This document shows positions 1-7,351 of a DNA stretch of 64,000 nt, piece by piece (the first letter of the stretch is position 1; each line of letters starts with the position of its first letter). Under the pieces are notes generated by a model. It had not been told where the DNA came from and searched no databases. It saw nothing but the letters and a program-made list of their open reading frames with translations. Source of the DNA: Cohnella zeiphila (GTDB lineage Bacteria > Bacillota > Bacilli > Paenibacillales > Paenibacillaceae). The position numbers and the translations under genes were made by a program. The stretch lies in the NCBI RefSeq assembly GCF_014212055.1, contig NZ_JACJVO010000042.1:17339-81338 (forward strand), read 5' to 3'.

Positions 1-579
1 ATCGACACGACGGAAGATACGGCGGAAGCGACGGTCATTCAGTCGCGGCACCGCATTCCCGAAGAGAAGCTGGATCGCCGTCAGATCCTGATTTTGCAAG
101 TTCCGCAGCCCGAACCCCTTCGCAAAGTGGAGCGGAGCGAAAGGGTAACGAAGCGCATGCACGCCGAGATGGATTACAGCCCGATGTGGCTGACGCTGTA
201 CGAGAGCGTCGTCCGATACGACGCCATTACGATCGGAGCGGATTATCCGGTGATGGTGGAGGATCGCTACATGATGAATCCGACGCCGATCCCGAGATGG
301 GACAATCCGAAGCTGCACCGGGCGGATCACCTGACCTTGTTCGGAGCGGGCCGGGAGAAGAAGATTTATGCCGTGCCCCCTCACACGAAGGTGGAATCGC
401 TGCAGTTCGAGGATTACCGGTTCGAGAAGGAATCGTTCGCGGGGCTCGAGTGCCGGCATTGCGGAAGCACCGACACGTACCTGGACGAAGTGACGGATGA
501 GCGCGGCCGCACGTTTCATCAATGCTCCGATACGGCATTCTGCCTGAAGCGGGCGGAAGGCAAGGAGGGCGGACAATGA
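1..579 (+). CDS. phnJ: PhnJ, C-P lyase catalytic subunit (5' end outside window)
   Basis: Radical-SAM subunit that cleaves the carbon-phosphorus bond of 5-phosphoribosyl-1-alkylphosphonate in the C-P lyase core complex (family knowledge). The reading frame is open from base 1, so the N-terminal part lies upstream of the window; 192 codons are visible. The visible part has family-typical stretches such as IQSRHRIPE, LQVPQPEPLR, FGAGREKK and YAVPPHTK. Near the C-terminus is the four-cysteine cluster-binding pattern, CRHC followed about 20 residues later by HQCSDTAFC. It overlaps phnK by an ATGA junction at 576-579, so the two are translationally coupled. The remaining core genes (phnG, phnH, phnI) should lie just upstream. 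Confidence 0.95.
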   Translation: MDTTEDTAEATVIQSRHRIPEEKLDRRQILILQVPQPEPLRKVERSERVTKRMHAEMDYSPMWLTLYESVVRYDAITIGADYPVMVEDRYMMNPTPIPRWDNPKLHRADHLTLFGAGREKKIYAVPPHTKVESLQFEDYRFEKESFAGLECRHCGSTDTYLDEVTDERGRTFHQCSDTAFCLKRAEGKEGGQ

Positions 580-1442
580 ACGGGAATGGGAACGAACTTG
601 AACTTCTGCCGGTTGACGCCGGTTTCCGGGAGACGCCCCTTCTTCGGGTGGATCGGCTGGTCAAGCGGTTCGGCAAAGGCTGCGCCTATTGCCGGGAGAC
701 GGCCAATCTGATCGGCGGCGAGGAAGATCCGGAATCGACGCTGCCCAAGAACCGCTGTCCCGTGTGCGGCAGCGTAATCGCCTGCTCGGGCATCAGCTTC
801 GATCTGTACCCCGGCGAGATTCTCGGGGTGGTCGGGGAGAGCGGCTCCGGCAAGAGCACGATGGTTCGCAGCCTCTATTTCGACGACGAAGTGACTTCGG
901 GATCGATGACGATCTCCGATTATAAGGAAGGCAAGGCAAACCTGTTCGAAGCTTCGGCCCAGCAGAAGCGATACATTCGCAACCATCTGATGGGCATGGT
1001 GTACCAGAATCCGCACATGGGCCTGCGCATGAACTACTCCAGCAGCGGCAACATCGCGGAGAAGCTGTTCGCCGCCGGGAGCTTCCATGTCGGGAACATC
1101 CGCGGCAGGGCCGGCGAGCTGCTGGACCGCGTCGAGATTCCGCTGAACCGGATGGATGAGCCGCCCCGGAACTTCAGCGGGGGAATGCAGCAGCGCGTGC
1201 AAATCTCGAAGGCGCTGGCCAACCGCCCTCCGCTGCTTCTGCTCGACGAAGTGACGACGGGGCTGGACCTGTCGGTTCAGGCGCGGGTGCTGGACTTGAT
1301 TCGCGGCATCCAGCAGGATCTCGGCGTGTCTATGATCGTCGTCTCGCACGACCTCGGGGTTATCCGCATGCTGTCCGACCGGACGATGGTGCTGAAGGAA
1401 GGCCGGGTCGTCGAGACCGGGCTGACCGATCAGATCCTGTAA
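576..1442 (+). CDS. phnK: PhnK, C-P lyase ABC-type ATPase, cut short by an in-frame stop
   Basis: ABC ATPase that docks on the C-P lyase core. The start is ATG 576, four bases overlapping phnJ, with AAGGAGGG upstream. Visible: Walker A GESGSGKST (residues 87-95), signature FSGGMQQR, Walker B LLLLDEV and the H-loop VSHDLG. A cysteine-rich insert (C36, C39, C61, C64, C70) precedes Walker A and resembles a zinc ribbon; similar inserts occur in some PhnK proteins as I recall. The frame stops at TAA 1440-1442 directly after GLTDQIL. The same frame then continues with DPQHPYTQLLVHSLL and stops again at TAA 1488-1490. That continuation is the normal conserved PhnK end, so one sense codon, probably GAA, has become TAA. 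The protein would lose its last 16 residues but keep all ATPase motifs. Confidence 0.9.
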   Translation: MNGNGNELELLPVDAGFRETPLLRVDRLVKRFGKGCAYCRETANLIGGEEDPESTLPKNRCPVCGSVIACSGISFDLYPGEILGVVGESGSGKSTMVRSLYFDDEVTSGSMTISDYKEGKANLFEASAQQKRYIRNHLMGMVYQNPHMGLRMNYSSSGNIAEKLFAAGSFHVGNIRGRAGELLDRVEIPLNRMDEPPRNFSGGMQQRVQISKALANRPPLLLLDEVTTGLDLSVQARVLDLIRGIQQDLGVSMIVVSHDLGVIRMLSDRTMVLKEGRVVETGLTDQIL

Positions 1443-1525
1443 GATCCGCAGCACCCGTATACGCAATTGCTGGTCCACTCCCTGCTGTAAGACCGTCCAA
1501 TATCCGAGCAAAAGAGGGGATTCCC

Positions 1526-2266
1526 ATTCTACAGGTAAGCCATCTGAGCAAACAGTTCGATCTGCGGATCGCCCGTCCGATGGAAGTGCGCCCCGTGCGC
1601 GACGTCTCGTTCGCGATGGAACCCGGCCAGTTCCTGGGCATTGCCGGGCCGAGCGGCATCGGCAAATCGACCATTCTGAAATGCATCTACCGCACTTATA
1701 CGCCGTCTTCCGGCTCCATCGTCTACCAGTCGCAGCTGTTCGGCCCGCTCGATCTGGCGGCGGCCGGCGAGAGGACGATCACCCATCTTCGCAAGAACGA
1801 GATCGGCTACGTCTCGCAATTCTTAAGAGTCATCCCGCGGGTCAGCGCGACGGACGTGATCGCCGAGAGGCTTCTCGCCGTCGGAACCGACCGGCAGGAA
1901 GCCCGCTCGGCGGCGCAGACGATGCTCGGGCGGCTGAACATCTCCCGCGAGCTGTGGGACGGGTTTCCGGCGACGTTCAGCGGCGGCGAGCAGCAGCGGA
2001 TCAATCTCGCGCGGGCGTTTATCGTCCGGCCGCGGCTCATGATTCTCGACGAGCCGACCGCTTCCCTGGACCGCCGCACGACCGAAGCCGTCATCGAACT
2101 GCTCCTCGATATGAAGCGCCAAGGGACGACGATGATCGGCGTCTTCCACGATTGGGAAGTGATGGAGAGGCTGGCCGACCGCATCCTGGAGCTGGACGGA
2201 GCGGGATCCGCCCGGCTGCGGAACGCGAACGCGGCGACCTCGGAGGGAGGCGTTCAGCATGGGTAA
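1526..2266 (+). CDS. phnL: PhnL, C-P lyase ABC-type protein, probable ATT start
   Basis: ABC-type ATPase of the C-P lyase system, needed with PhnI, PhnG and PhnH to form the ribosyl-phosphonate triphosphate (family knowledge). Visible: Walker A GPSGIGKST, the PhnL-typical VSQFLRVIPRVSA, signature FSGGEQQR and Walker B LMILDEPTASLD. The first ATG in frame is 1580, but the preceding codons encode LQVSHLSKQFDL, which is the normal PhnL N-terminus. No ATG, GTG or TTG exists there. ATT at 1526 lies 6 bases after AGAGGGG and fits best, giving 246 residues. CTG 1544 is another option. It overlaps phnM by 8 bases. Confidence 0.9.
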   Translation: MLQVSHLSKQFDLRIARPMEVRPVRDVSFAMEPGQFLGIAGPSGIGKSTILKCIYRTYTPSSGSIVYQSQLFGPLDLAAAGERTITHLRKNEIGYVSQFLRVIPRVSATDVIAERLLAVGTDRQEARSAAQTMLGRLNISRELWDGFPATFSGGEQQRINLARAFIVRPRLMILDEPTASLDRRTTEAVIELLLDMKRQGTTMIGVFHDWEVMERLADRILELDGAGSARLRNANAATSEGGVQHG

Positions 2267-3458
2267 GATCACGGTCATCAACGGGGCGCGGATCGTGACT
2301 CCCGACGGGGTCGTCGAGAACGGAACGATGGTCGTCAAAGAGAACGTCATCGCCGAGATCGGCGCGACGCGCCGAATGGGCGATACCACGATCGAAGCGG
2401 AAGGCAGATGGGTGCTTCCGGGCATCGTCGATTCGCACAGCGACGCGATCGAGCACGAGATGTTCCCGCGCCCGACGAGCTACTTTCCGCTCGAGACGTC
2501 CTTCTACGAATTGGAGCGCAAGCTGGTCGGGCAAGGCATTACGACGATCTATCACTCGCTCAGCATGTGGGGAGACGAGCGCCGTTCGGGCTCTCAGCGC
2601 AACGAGGCGCGCCGCAACGAAGCGGTGTTCGAGTATATCAAACGGATCTGCCGGCTTCGCGAAGAACGCCGCATGATCCGGCACAACGTGCATCTTCGTT
2701 ACGAGATGACGAATATCGACGGACTGCCGTACGTCCGGAACATCCTGGAACAGGGCTGCATCGATCAGCTGTCGTTCATGGACCATACGCCCGGGCAAGG
2801 GCAATACCGCGACTCCGCCATCCAGCTTAACTTCATTATGGAGAAGCAGAATAAGAACCGGGATGAAGCGATGGCGATGCTGGAGATGCGCAAATCGTTT
2901 CCGAAGACGGACGAAGCCAGCCTGTTGGAGCTGGCCGCCTTGGCGCGGGCCAAAGGCATTCCGCTCGCCTCGCACGACGACGATTCGATAGAGAAGCTGG
3001 ATCGGGTGACGGAGTGGCAAGCCGTCATCAGCGAGTTCCCGGTCGACCTGGAGGTGGCGGTCGAAGCGAAGAGACGCGGACTCTACACGGTGATGGGAGC
3101 GCCCAATGTGCTGCTCGGACGGTCGCACAGCAACAATCTGTCCGCTCTGGAGGCGATCGGAGAAGGAGTCGTCGATATTCTCTGCTCCGATTATTACCCG
3201 CCGGCGATGCTTCAGGCCGTATTCGCCCTGCATCGGCTCGGATACGAGCTGCCCTATGCCGTGAACATGGTATCGCTCAACCCGGCCCGGGCGCTCGGCA
3301 TCGATTCCCGCACGGGATCGCTGGAAGTCGGCAAAGAGGCGGATCTGCTGCTCGTGAACGAGCACAGCGGGAAGCCTTTTATCGAGAAGGTCTGGGCCGG
3401 CGGAGAGCTGGTCTGTCAGATGTCCTGCCAGTTGGGCACGGCATTGGCCGCCCGGTGA
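2259..3458 (+). CDS. phnM: PhnM, ribosyl-methylphosphonate triphosphate diphosphatase
   Basis: Amidohydrolase-superfamily enzyme that removes diphosphate from alpha-D-ribose 1-methylphosphonate 5-triphosphate, giving the 5-phosphate substrate of PhnJ. At 399 residues it has normal length. Typical stretches: WVLPGIVDSHSDAIEHE, MDHTPGQGQY, LASHDDDS, VLMGAPN-like VMGAPNVLLGRSHS and DILCSDYYPPAM, containing metal-binding His and Asp residues. The start ATG 2259 lies inside the end of phnL after GGAGGGAGG. A preserved PhnM argues that the pathway is, or recently was, in use despite the phnK stop. Confidence 0.95.
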   Translation: MGKITVINGARIVTPDGVVENGTMVVKENVIAEIGATRRMGDTTIEAEGRWVLPGIVDSHSDAIEHEMFPRPTSYFPLETSFYELERKLVGQGITTIYHSLSMWGDERRSGSQRNEARRNEAVFEYIKRICRLREERRMIRHNVHLRYEMTNIDGLPYVRNILEQGCIDQLSFMDHTPGQGQYRDSAIQLNFIMEKQNKNRDEAMAMLEMRKSFPKTDEASLLELAALARAKGIPLASHDDDSIEKLDRVTEWQAVISEFPVDLEVAVEAKRRGLYTVMGAPNVLLGRSHSNNLSALEAIGEGVVDILCSDYYPPAMLQAVFALHRLGYELPYAVNMVSLNPARALGIDSRTGSLEVGKEADLLLVNEHSGKPFIEKVWAGGELVCQMSCQLGTALAAR

Positions 3459-3476
3459 CGGAAGGAGGAGCCGCGG

Positions 3477-4457
3477 ATGAAGGGAAGAGGAACCGGAGTC
3501 AGCATTGCGCCGGATGACGCGGTCGCCAAACCGGATTTATTGAAGGGAAAGCTCGACAAAGCGCAAGCGCTCGGATTCGATACGGTGGAGCTGCCGGTGC
3601 ACGGGATGCGCGTCATCGTCAACGGACGCCTGGACGAGAAGCGGCTGGACGGCTATGCGCGGCTGTTGTCGCGCTATCCGTTCCGCTATGCCATGCATGC
3701 TCCGTTCTCGATCAACCTGTTCGATTCGGAGGAAGGAACCGAGCATTTCACGCTGCTGCTGCAATCGATTCGCGTCTGCGGGGCGATCGGCGCGGATACG
3801 CTCGTCTATCATCCCGGAAGATACGTCGCGGAGGAGCAGCTGCCTTACAAGGACGCGTGGCCCCGTCTTACGGGAGAAGACAAGGCGCGGCTGCTGGAGC
3901 GGGAGCGGGACTTCATGCGGCGGGCCGGCGATGCGGCCGGGAAGGTGGACGTTCGCATCGGCATGGAGAACATGAGGCCTTATCTGGATTGCGGCGATTA
4001 TTGCTATTCGACCGACCCGGCGCTGCTTGCCGGGCAGCTCGAGAGAATCGCCCATCCCCAGATCGGGATCACGCTGGACGTCGGTCATCTGCATCTGGCG
4101 ATGAAGAGCCTTCCGTACGGGCTGGAAGAAGCGTTATCGAGCATCCGGCCTTATATCATGCACATGCACCTTCATGACAACTTCGGCAAGCCGACGTTTT
4201 CCCTGGAGAAAAACCAGTACGATCTCCTGCCGGTCGGGCGGGGGGATATGCACATGCCGATCGGACTCGGTGACGTTCCGATGGACCGCATCGCCCGCTT
4301 GCTGGGAGGAGAGATCGACGGTTACTTGATCCACGAGCTGCGGCCGATGTACGAGGATGAATGGCCGAAGCTGGCGGAGCGCCTTCGCGAGGCTACGTTC
4401 GGGGCGGCGGTTCGCCGTCCGCCGATCGAACTCGCGGGAAACGCGGGCGGCGCCTGA
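3477..4457 (+). CDS. Sugar phosphate isomerase/epimerase-like TIM-barrel protein in the phn operon
   Basis: 326 residues of the xylose isomerase-like / AP endonuclease 2 TIM-barrel superfamily. Likely metal ligands are in GMENMRP (Glu), ITLDVGHLHL (Asp, His), MHMHLHDNFG (His) and the late LIHELRP (Glu). It starts 18 bases after phnM with GAAGGAGGAG in front, so it is probably cotranscribed and may act on a phosphonate-derived ribose compound. That role is inference from position. No PhnN or PhnP is visible in this part of the operon, and I cannot tell whether this protein substitutes for a step. A terminator follows directly. Confidence 0.7.
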   Translation: MKGRGTGVSIAPDDAVAKPDLLKGKLDKAQALGFDTVELPVHGMRVIVNGRLDEKRLDGYARLLSRYPFRYAMHAPFSINLFDSEEGTEHFTLLLQSIRVCGAIGADTLVYHPGRYVAEEQLPYKDAWPRLTGEDKARLLERERDFMRRAGDAAGKVDVRIGMENMRPYLDCGDYCYSTDPALLAGQLERIAHPQIGITLDVGHLHLAMKSLPYGLEEALSSIRPYIMHMHLHDNFGKPTFSLEKNQYDLLPVGRGDMHMPIGLGDVPMDRIARLLGGEIDGYLIHELRPMYEDEWPKLAERLREATFGAAVRRPPIELAGNAGGA

Positions 4458-4488
4458 GAAGGGCTTGGCCGGACGAAAGAAGAAGCTT

Positions 4489-4511
4489 GGGGCGCTTGGC
4501 GCCCCTCTTGC
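4489..4511 (+). terminator. Intrinsic terminator of the phn operon
   Basis: Stem GGGGCGC (4489-4495) and GCGCCCC (4499-4505) around a 3-base loop, followed by TCTTGCTTT. The T tract is imperfect, but the site lies right behind the last gene of the phn run. Confidence 0.65.
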
Positions 4512-4585
4512 TTTACCCCTTCATTTTTCTCATGATTCTCATACTTGTCAGGCTTTTTTGCGACATGTGTGAGGGTGGACTTAGT

Positions 4586-4613
4586 TTCGACAAATAATGA
4601 AAGCGTTTAATTT
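4586..4613 (+). promoter_or_regulatory. Candidate promoter with CcpA-like operator
   Basis: TTCGAC (4586-4591) and TAATTT (4608-4613) are 16 bases apart and could be -35 and -10 boxes. Between and overlapping them, 4598-4611 reads TGAAAGCGTTTAAT, close to the catabolite-responsive element consensus TGAAANCGNTTNCA. It would control the long leader and the two-component genes downstream. By-eye match only. Confidence 0.4.
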
Positions 4614-5019
4614 TCGACCTTTTTCACTACGTCATTCCGTAGATTAGAAAATTTTCTAAAAGGGAAAAGGAGCCCCGACTGAGCTATTAGTCCTATAGAA
4701 GCCCGCCTTTGGGTGAGTACCGGGAGGAAAAATAAGGGAAAAATCGACTCGGATCGCCCGCCGTTATTTTCAACGGACTTTCAGAGTTTAATAGGTTCCG
4801 ATCGATTTTCGCTTCGATCCGACATTAAGACCAAGGTCACAAACCGACGCATCGTGACCCCATTTTATAAATCGGTACTCCCGTAGTATGTCCATGTTCC
4901 TCTCTTCAAGGTATGTTGAAATAAATACCGCTGCACAGAAATGAGGGAAGTTGAAGAAAATATTTGAAAATTCTCATATTCTGTGAGAGTAGTGATGAGA
5001 GAAAGGTGATGAATGAAGG
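4614..5019 (+). other. Long non-coding leader with several hairpins
   Basis: About 400 bases with no convincing gene, AT-richer than the surroundings. Small inverted repeats follow each other: CCGTT/AACGG (4761-4765, 4772-4776), GATCGA/TCGATC (4800-4805, 4814-4819) and GGTCAC/GTGACC (4835-4840, 4854-4859). A perfect 16-base palindrome is listed separately. This could be a structured 5' leader of the downstream kinase/regulator operon. It does not match any riboswitch consensus I can recall. Confidence 0.35.
4644..4659. promoter_or_regulatory. Perfect 16-base palindrome, possible operator
   Basis: TTAGAAAATTTTCTAA, an exact dyad in the leader of the two-component operon. Its arms TTAGAA/TTCTAA resemble TCAGAA/TTCTGA at 6566-6581 in front of the exopolysaccharide operon, so both may bind one regulator, perhaps the response regulator encoded between them. 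Confidence 0.35.
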
Positions 5020-5700
5020 ATGGCTATGCAGAGTGGTTTGGAACCGTATGTTCTGTTTGAGGAGCGTCACCGGATTGCCGAAGAACTCCATGATCGCATT
5101 GGTCCGCATCTTTTCGGCATCGCCTGCGCCGTTCATTCCGCCCAGCAGGATGTGGACTGCATGACGGATGAGCAACTGCGGGAGCAACTGCGTGCGATTC
5201 AGGAGTCGGCCATCGCAGCTTCCCGGGAGCTAAGGGCGGCGATATACGGCCTGAGTCTGTCGGAGAAAGGCGGATTGTCGTGGATCGGAAGCGTAGAGTC
5301 CCTGCTGGCCACCCAAGCCAGGCTGAACGGCGTCCGAATCCGTTTCCGCGCTCCCGACTCCGACCGTCGACTTTCCGTTCATCATCAAAAAGCGTTATAC
5401 CGAATCATCTCCGAGGCGGTCGGCAACGCCATCCGTCATGGAGCCTGCACCATCGTGGAAGTGAAGCTGACGATGCGTCGCAGCGCCGTCACCTTGAGGA
5501 TCTCGGATAACGGTACGGGATTCGACGAACGCACGGGGCAGCCGCGTCCCAAAAATTCCGGCTTCGGGCTGGGCAACATGAAGGCTCTCGCTTCATCGCT
5601 CGGCGGCAATCTTCAAATCGACAGCAGCATCGGGGAAGGAACGCGCATCGTCGTCAGGCTGCCGCTCGACGAAGCGCATGATGGAACCGGGCCAAACTAA
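5020..5700 (+). CDS. Soluble sensor histidine kinase (DegS/LiaS-like, HisKA_3 type)
   Basis: 226-residue kinase without membrane segments or an obvious sensor domain. The H-box ERHRIAEELHDRIG places the phosphorylated His at residue 24. The ATPase domain follows with an N-box near ISEAVGNAIRHG, a G1 box SDNGTGFDE and a G2 region SGFGLGNMKALA. It would phosphorylate the response regulator 18 bases downstream. The lack of a sensor region means that its signal must come through the short N-terminus or a partner. It sits directly upstream of the exopolysaccharide genes, so control of that locus is plausible but inferred. Start ATG 5020; ATG 5026 is also possible. Confidence 0.85.
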   Translation: MAMQSGLEPYVLFEERHRIAEELHDRIGPHLFGIACAVHSAQQDVDCMTDEQLREQLRAIQESAIAASRELRAAIYGLSLSEKGGLSWIGSVESLLATQARLNGVRIRFRAPDSDRRLSVHHQKALYRIISEAVGNAIRHGACTIVEVKLTMRRSAVTLRISDNGTGFDERTGQPRPKNSGFGLGNMKALASSLGGNLQIDSSIGEGTRIVVRLPLDEAHDGTGPN

Positions 5701-5718
5701 TAAGAACGGGGTGATCGT

Positions 5719-6369
5719 ATGAAAATCATCATTGTGGATGACCACCCTCTCGTTCGCGAAGGATTAATATCCATTTTGGCCAAAGAAGAAGGGATCGAGT
5801 TCGTCGGAGAGTCCGAGACGATTCAGGAAGCGACGGAACTGATCGAGAGAACGAAGCCGGATCTCGCCATCGTGGATGTCAAATTGGGCAACGAATCCGG
5901 CTATGACCTGGTAGGGATGCTCCGCCATCTTCCATGCCACTTTATGATGCTTACTTCCTCAGCGACGGAAGCGGACATTCGGAGAGCGGAGGAGTGCGGC
6001 GCCGACGGCTTCGTGCTCAAGGAAGCGGCGCCGGAAGAACTGCTTCTGGCCATCCGAATGATCGGCAGAGGGCGCAAATATTTCGATCAAAGTCTTCTGG
6101 GCACCTTGCTGCGCAAAGACTACGACGATCCCCTCGAGAAGTTGACCCCGAAAGAAAAAGAGGTGCTTCGCGGGCTAGGCGAAGGATTGTCGAACGGCGC
6201 CATGGCGAAAAAGCTTGTCATCAGCGAATTTACGGTCAAGAAGCACGTCAGCCGCATTTTCCAAAAGTTGAACCTGAACGATCGCACGCAAGCGGCCCTG
6301 TTCGCCCAGGCTCAGGGGCTGAGCGGCTACTCTCCCCTGGACAAGCTGAAGGAAGGCAGCTCCGTCTAA
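5719..6369 (+). CDS. NarL/FixJ-family response regulator
   Basis: 216 residues: receiver domain (1-120) with the acidic pocket D7-D8, phospho-acceptor D53 in IVDVKLG and the conserved Lys in VLKEAAP, then a LuxR-type helix-turn-helix (about 145-205) with LTPKEKEVLRGLGEG and FTVKKHVSRIFQKL. It is cotranscribed with the kinase at 5020 (AACGGGG ribosome binding site). DNA targets are unknown; the dyads at 4644 and 6566 are candidates. Confidence 0.9.
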   Translation: MKIIIVDDHPLVREGLISILAKEEGIEFVGESETIQEATELIERTKPDLAIVDVKLGNESGYDLVGMLRHLPCHFMMLTSSATEADIRRAEECGADGFVLKEAAPEELLLAIRMIGRGRKYFDQSLLGTLLRKDYDDPLEKLTPKEKEVLRGLGEGLSNGAMAKKLVISEFTVKKHVSRIFQKLNLNDRTQAALFAQAQGLSGYSPLDKLKEGSSV

Positions 6370-6407
6370 CCGCATGGTACGAAAGTATACCTTCAGCAGC
6401 TACGAAA

Positions 6408-6455
6408 GCGGCAGGGTGATATGCTTCCGAAGAAGAAGCAAAATCATCCTGCCGC
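6408..6455 (+). terminator. Hairpin behind the two-component operon
   Basis: 13-base arms, GCGGCAGGGTGAT (6408-6420) and ATCATCCTGCCGC (6443-6455), pair with one G-U wobble around a 22-base loop. There is no strong T tract afterwards (GTAATAGTTTT), so it is a weak terminator or a 3'-end stabiliser. Confidence 0.5.
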
Positions 6456-6483
6456 GTAATAGTTTTAGGTAACGCGCACGTTT

Positions 6484-6541
6484 TATAATAGAAGCATAAC
6501 GAAGAGGAGAACGGCCTCCCGGCAACGGGGAAAGAGCCGTT
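6484..6541 (+). promoter_or_regulatory. Candidate promoter and leader hairpin of the exopolysaccharide operon
   Basis: TATAAT at 6484-6489 is a perfect -10 box; no good -35 is seen, so an activator may be needed. The transcript would begin with a hairpin at 6510-6541: outer stem AACGGC/GCCGTT, an uneven internal loop, then CCCG/CGGG closed by a GCAA tetraloop of the GNRA kind. The compact fold suggests RNA-level control or a stability element. It matches no riboswitch I know. Confidence 0.4.
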
Positions 6542-6565
6542 CAGGCAACGTTCGCCCTAAAATTA

Positions 6566-6581
6566 ATCAGAAAATTCTGAT
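6566..6581. promoter_or_regulatory. Inverted repeat just before the first EPS gene
   Basis: Arms ATCAGAA (6566-6572) and TTCTGAT (6575-6581) flank AA and end only 3 bases before the ribosome binding site CTGGAGG. A protein or an RNA hairpin here could block translation or elongation. The half-site TCAGAA resembles that of the palindrome at 4644-4659. Confidence 0.35.
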
Positions 6582-6598
6582 ATCTGGAGGAAATCTCT

Positions 6599-7351
6599 TT
6601 GGAATTACAACGGTATTGGAGCATCGTCCAGAGAAGAATTTGGCTGATCGCGCTCGTCATTGTCGTCGTCTGCGGAGTCGCGGGCCTCTATGCGAGCCGC
6701 ATGACGAAGCCGGAATATCAAGCGACCGTGCAGCTGATGGTCAACTCGAACGATACATCGGGCAAGCCCCAAACGGAGCCGAATTCGGAAGCGATCAGTT
6801 CCAGCATCCTGCTCATCAAGACGTATAAGCAAATCATGACCACCCCGAGAATCTTGAACAAGGTCGTGGAGCAATATCCCGATCTCCATACGACGGCCGG
6901 AGAACTCGGAGCCAAGCTCAGCGTCGCTTCCGCCAGCGAAACGCAGCTCATGTCGGTCACCGTAACGGATTCCTCCTATGTCCGGGCGGCGAAGCTGGCG
7001 AATGCGGTATCGGCCACGTTCCAGACGGAGATTCGCGCGCTGATGAAGCTGGACAACGTGTCCGTACTCAACTGGGCGGACCCGGCGGAGAAGCACGGAT
7101 CGATCTCGTCCAGCCCGACCAAGATCGTCGCGATCGCGTTCATCTTGTCTCTCATGATCGGCGTCGGACTCGCCTTTCTGCTGGACCGTATGGACGATTC
7201 GGTCAAGACTGACCGGGATGTCGCAAGATTGGGCCTGTCTCTGCTTGCGGACGTGCCGAGAATGAGGCGGCGCGATCTGGGCGATCGCGTCGACCTCCAG
7301 AAGCCGACAAGCGCACCGGGGAGGAAAAGTCATGTCACGTTGGATGCGTAA
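6599..7351 (+). CDS. Wzz/CapA-type chain-length regulator and tyrosine kinase modulator
   Basis: 250-residue membrane protein of the Wzz family (YveK/CapA type), which controls polysaccharide chain length and activates the separate tyrosine kinase. Membrane segments are at about residues 14-32 and 177-196 with an extracellular loop between; the proline-rich stretch usual before the second segment is weak. The short cytoplasmic tail holds the kinase contact in this family. Start is TTG 6599, eight bases after CTGGAGG. It overlaps the kinase gene by 20 bases. Confidence 0.85.
   Translation: MELQRYWSIVQRRIWLIALVIVVVCGVAGLYASRMTKPEYQATVQLMVNSNDTSGKPQTEPNSEAISSSILLIKTYKQIMTTPRILNKVVEQYPDLHTTAGELGAKLSVASASETQLMSVTVTDSSYVRAAKLANAVSATFQTEIRALMKLDNVSVLNWADPAEKHGSISSSPTKIVAIAFILSLMIGVGLAFLLDRMDDSVKTDRDVARLGLSLLADVPRMRRRDLGDRVDLQKPTSAPGRKSHVTLDA

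Noticed and set aside
4614..5019. Known riboswitch such as c-di-GMP or T-box
   Set aside because: No match to the conserved cores of the classes I could recall; left as an unassigned structured leader.
4906..5187. Small minus-strand frame overlapping the kinase start
   Set aside because: No ribosome binding site, no recognisable motif and overlap with the well-supported kinase gene.
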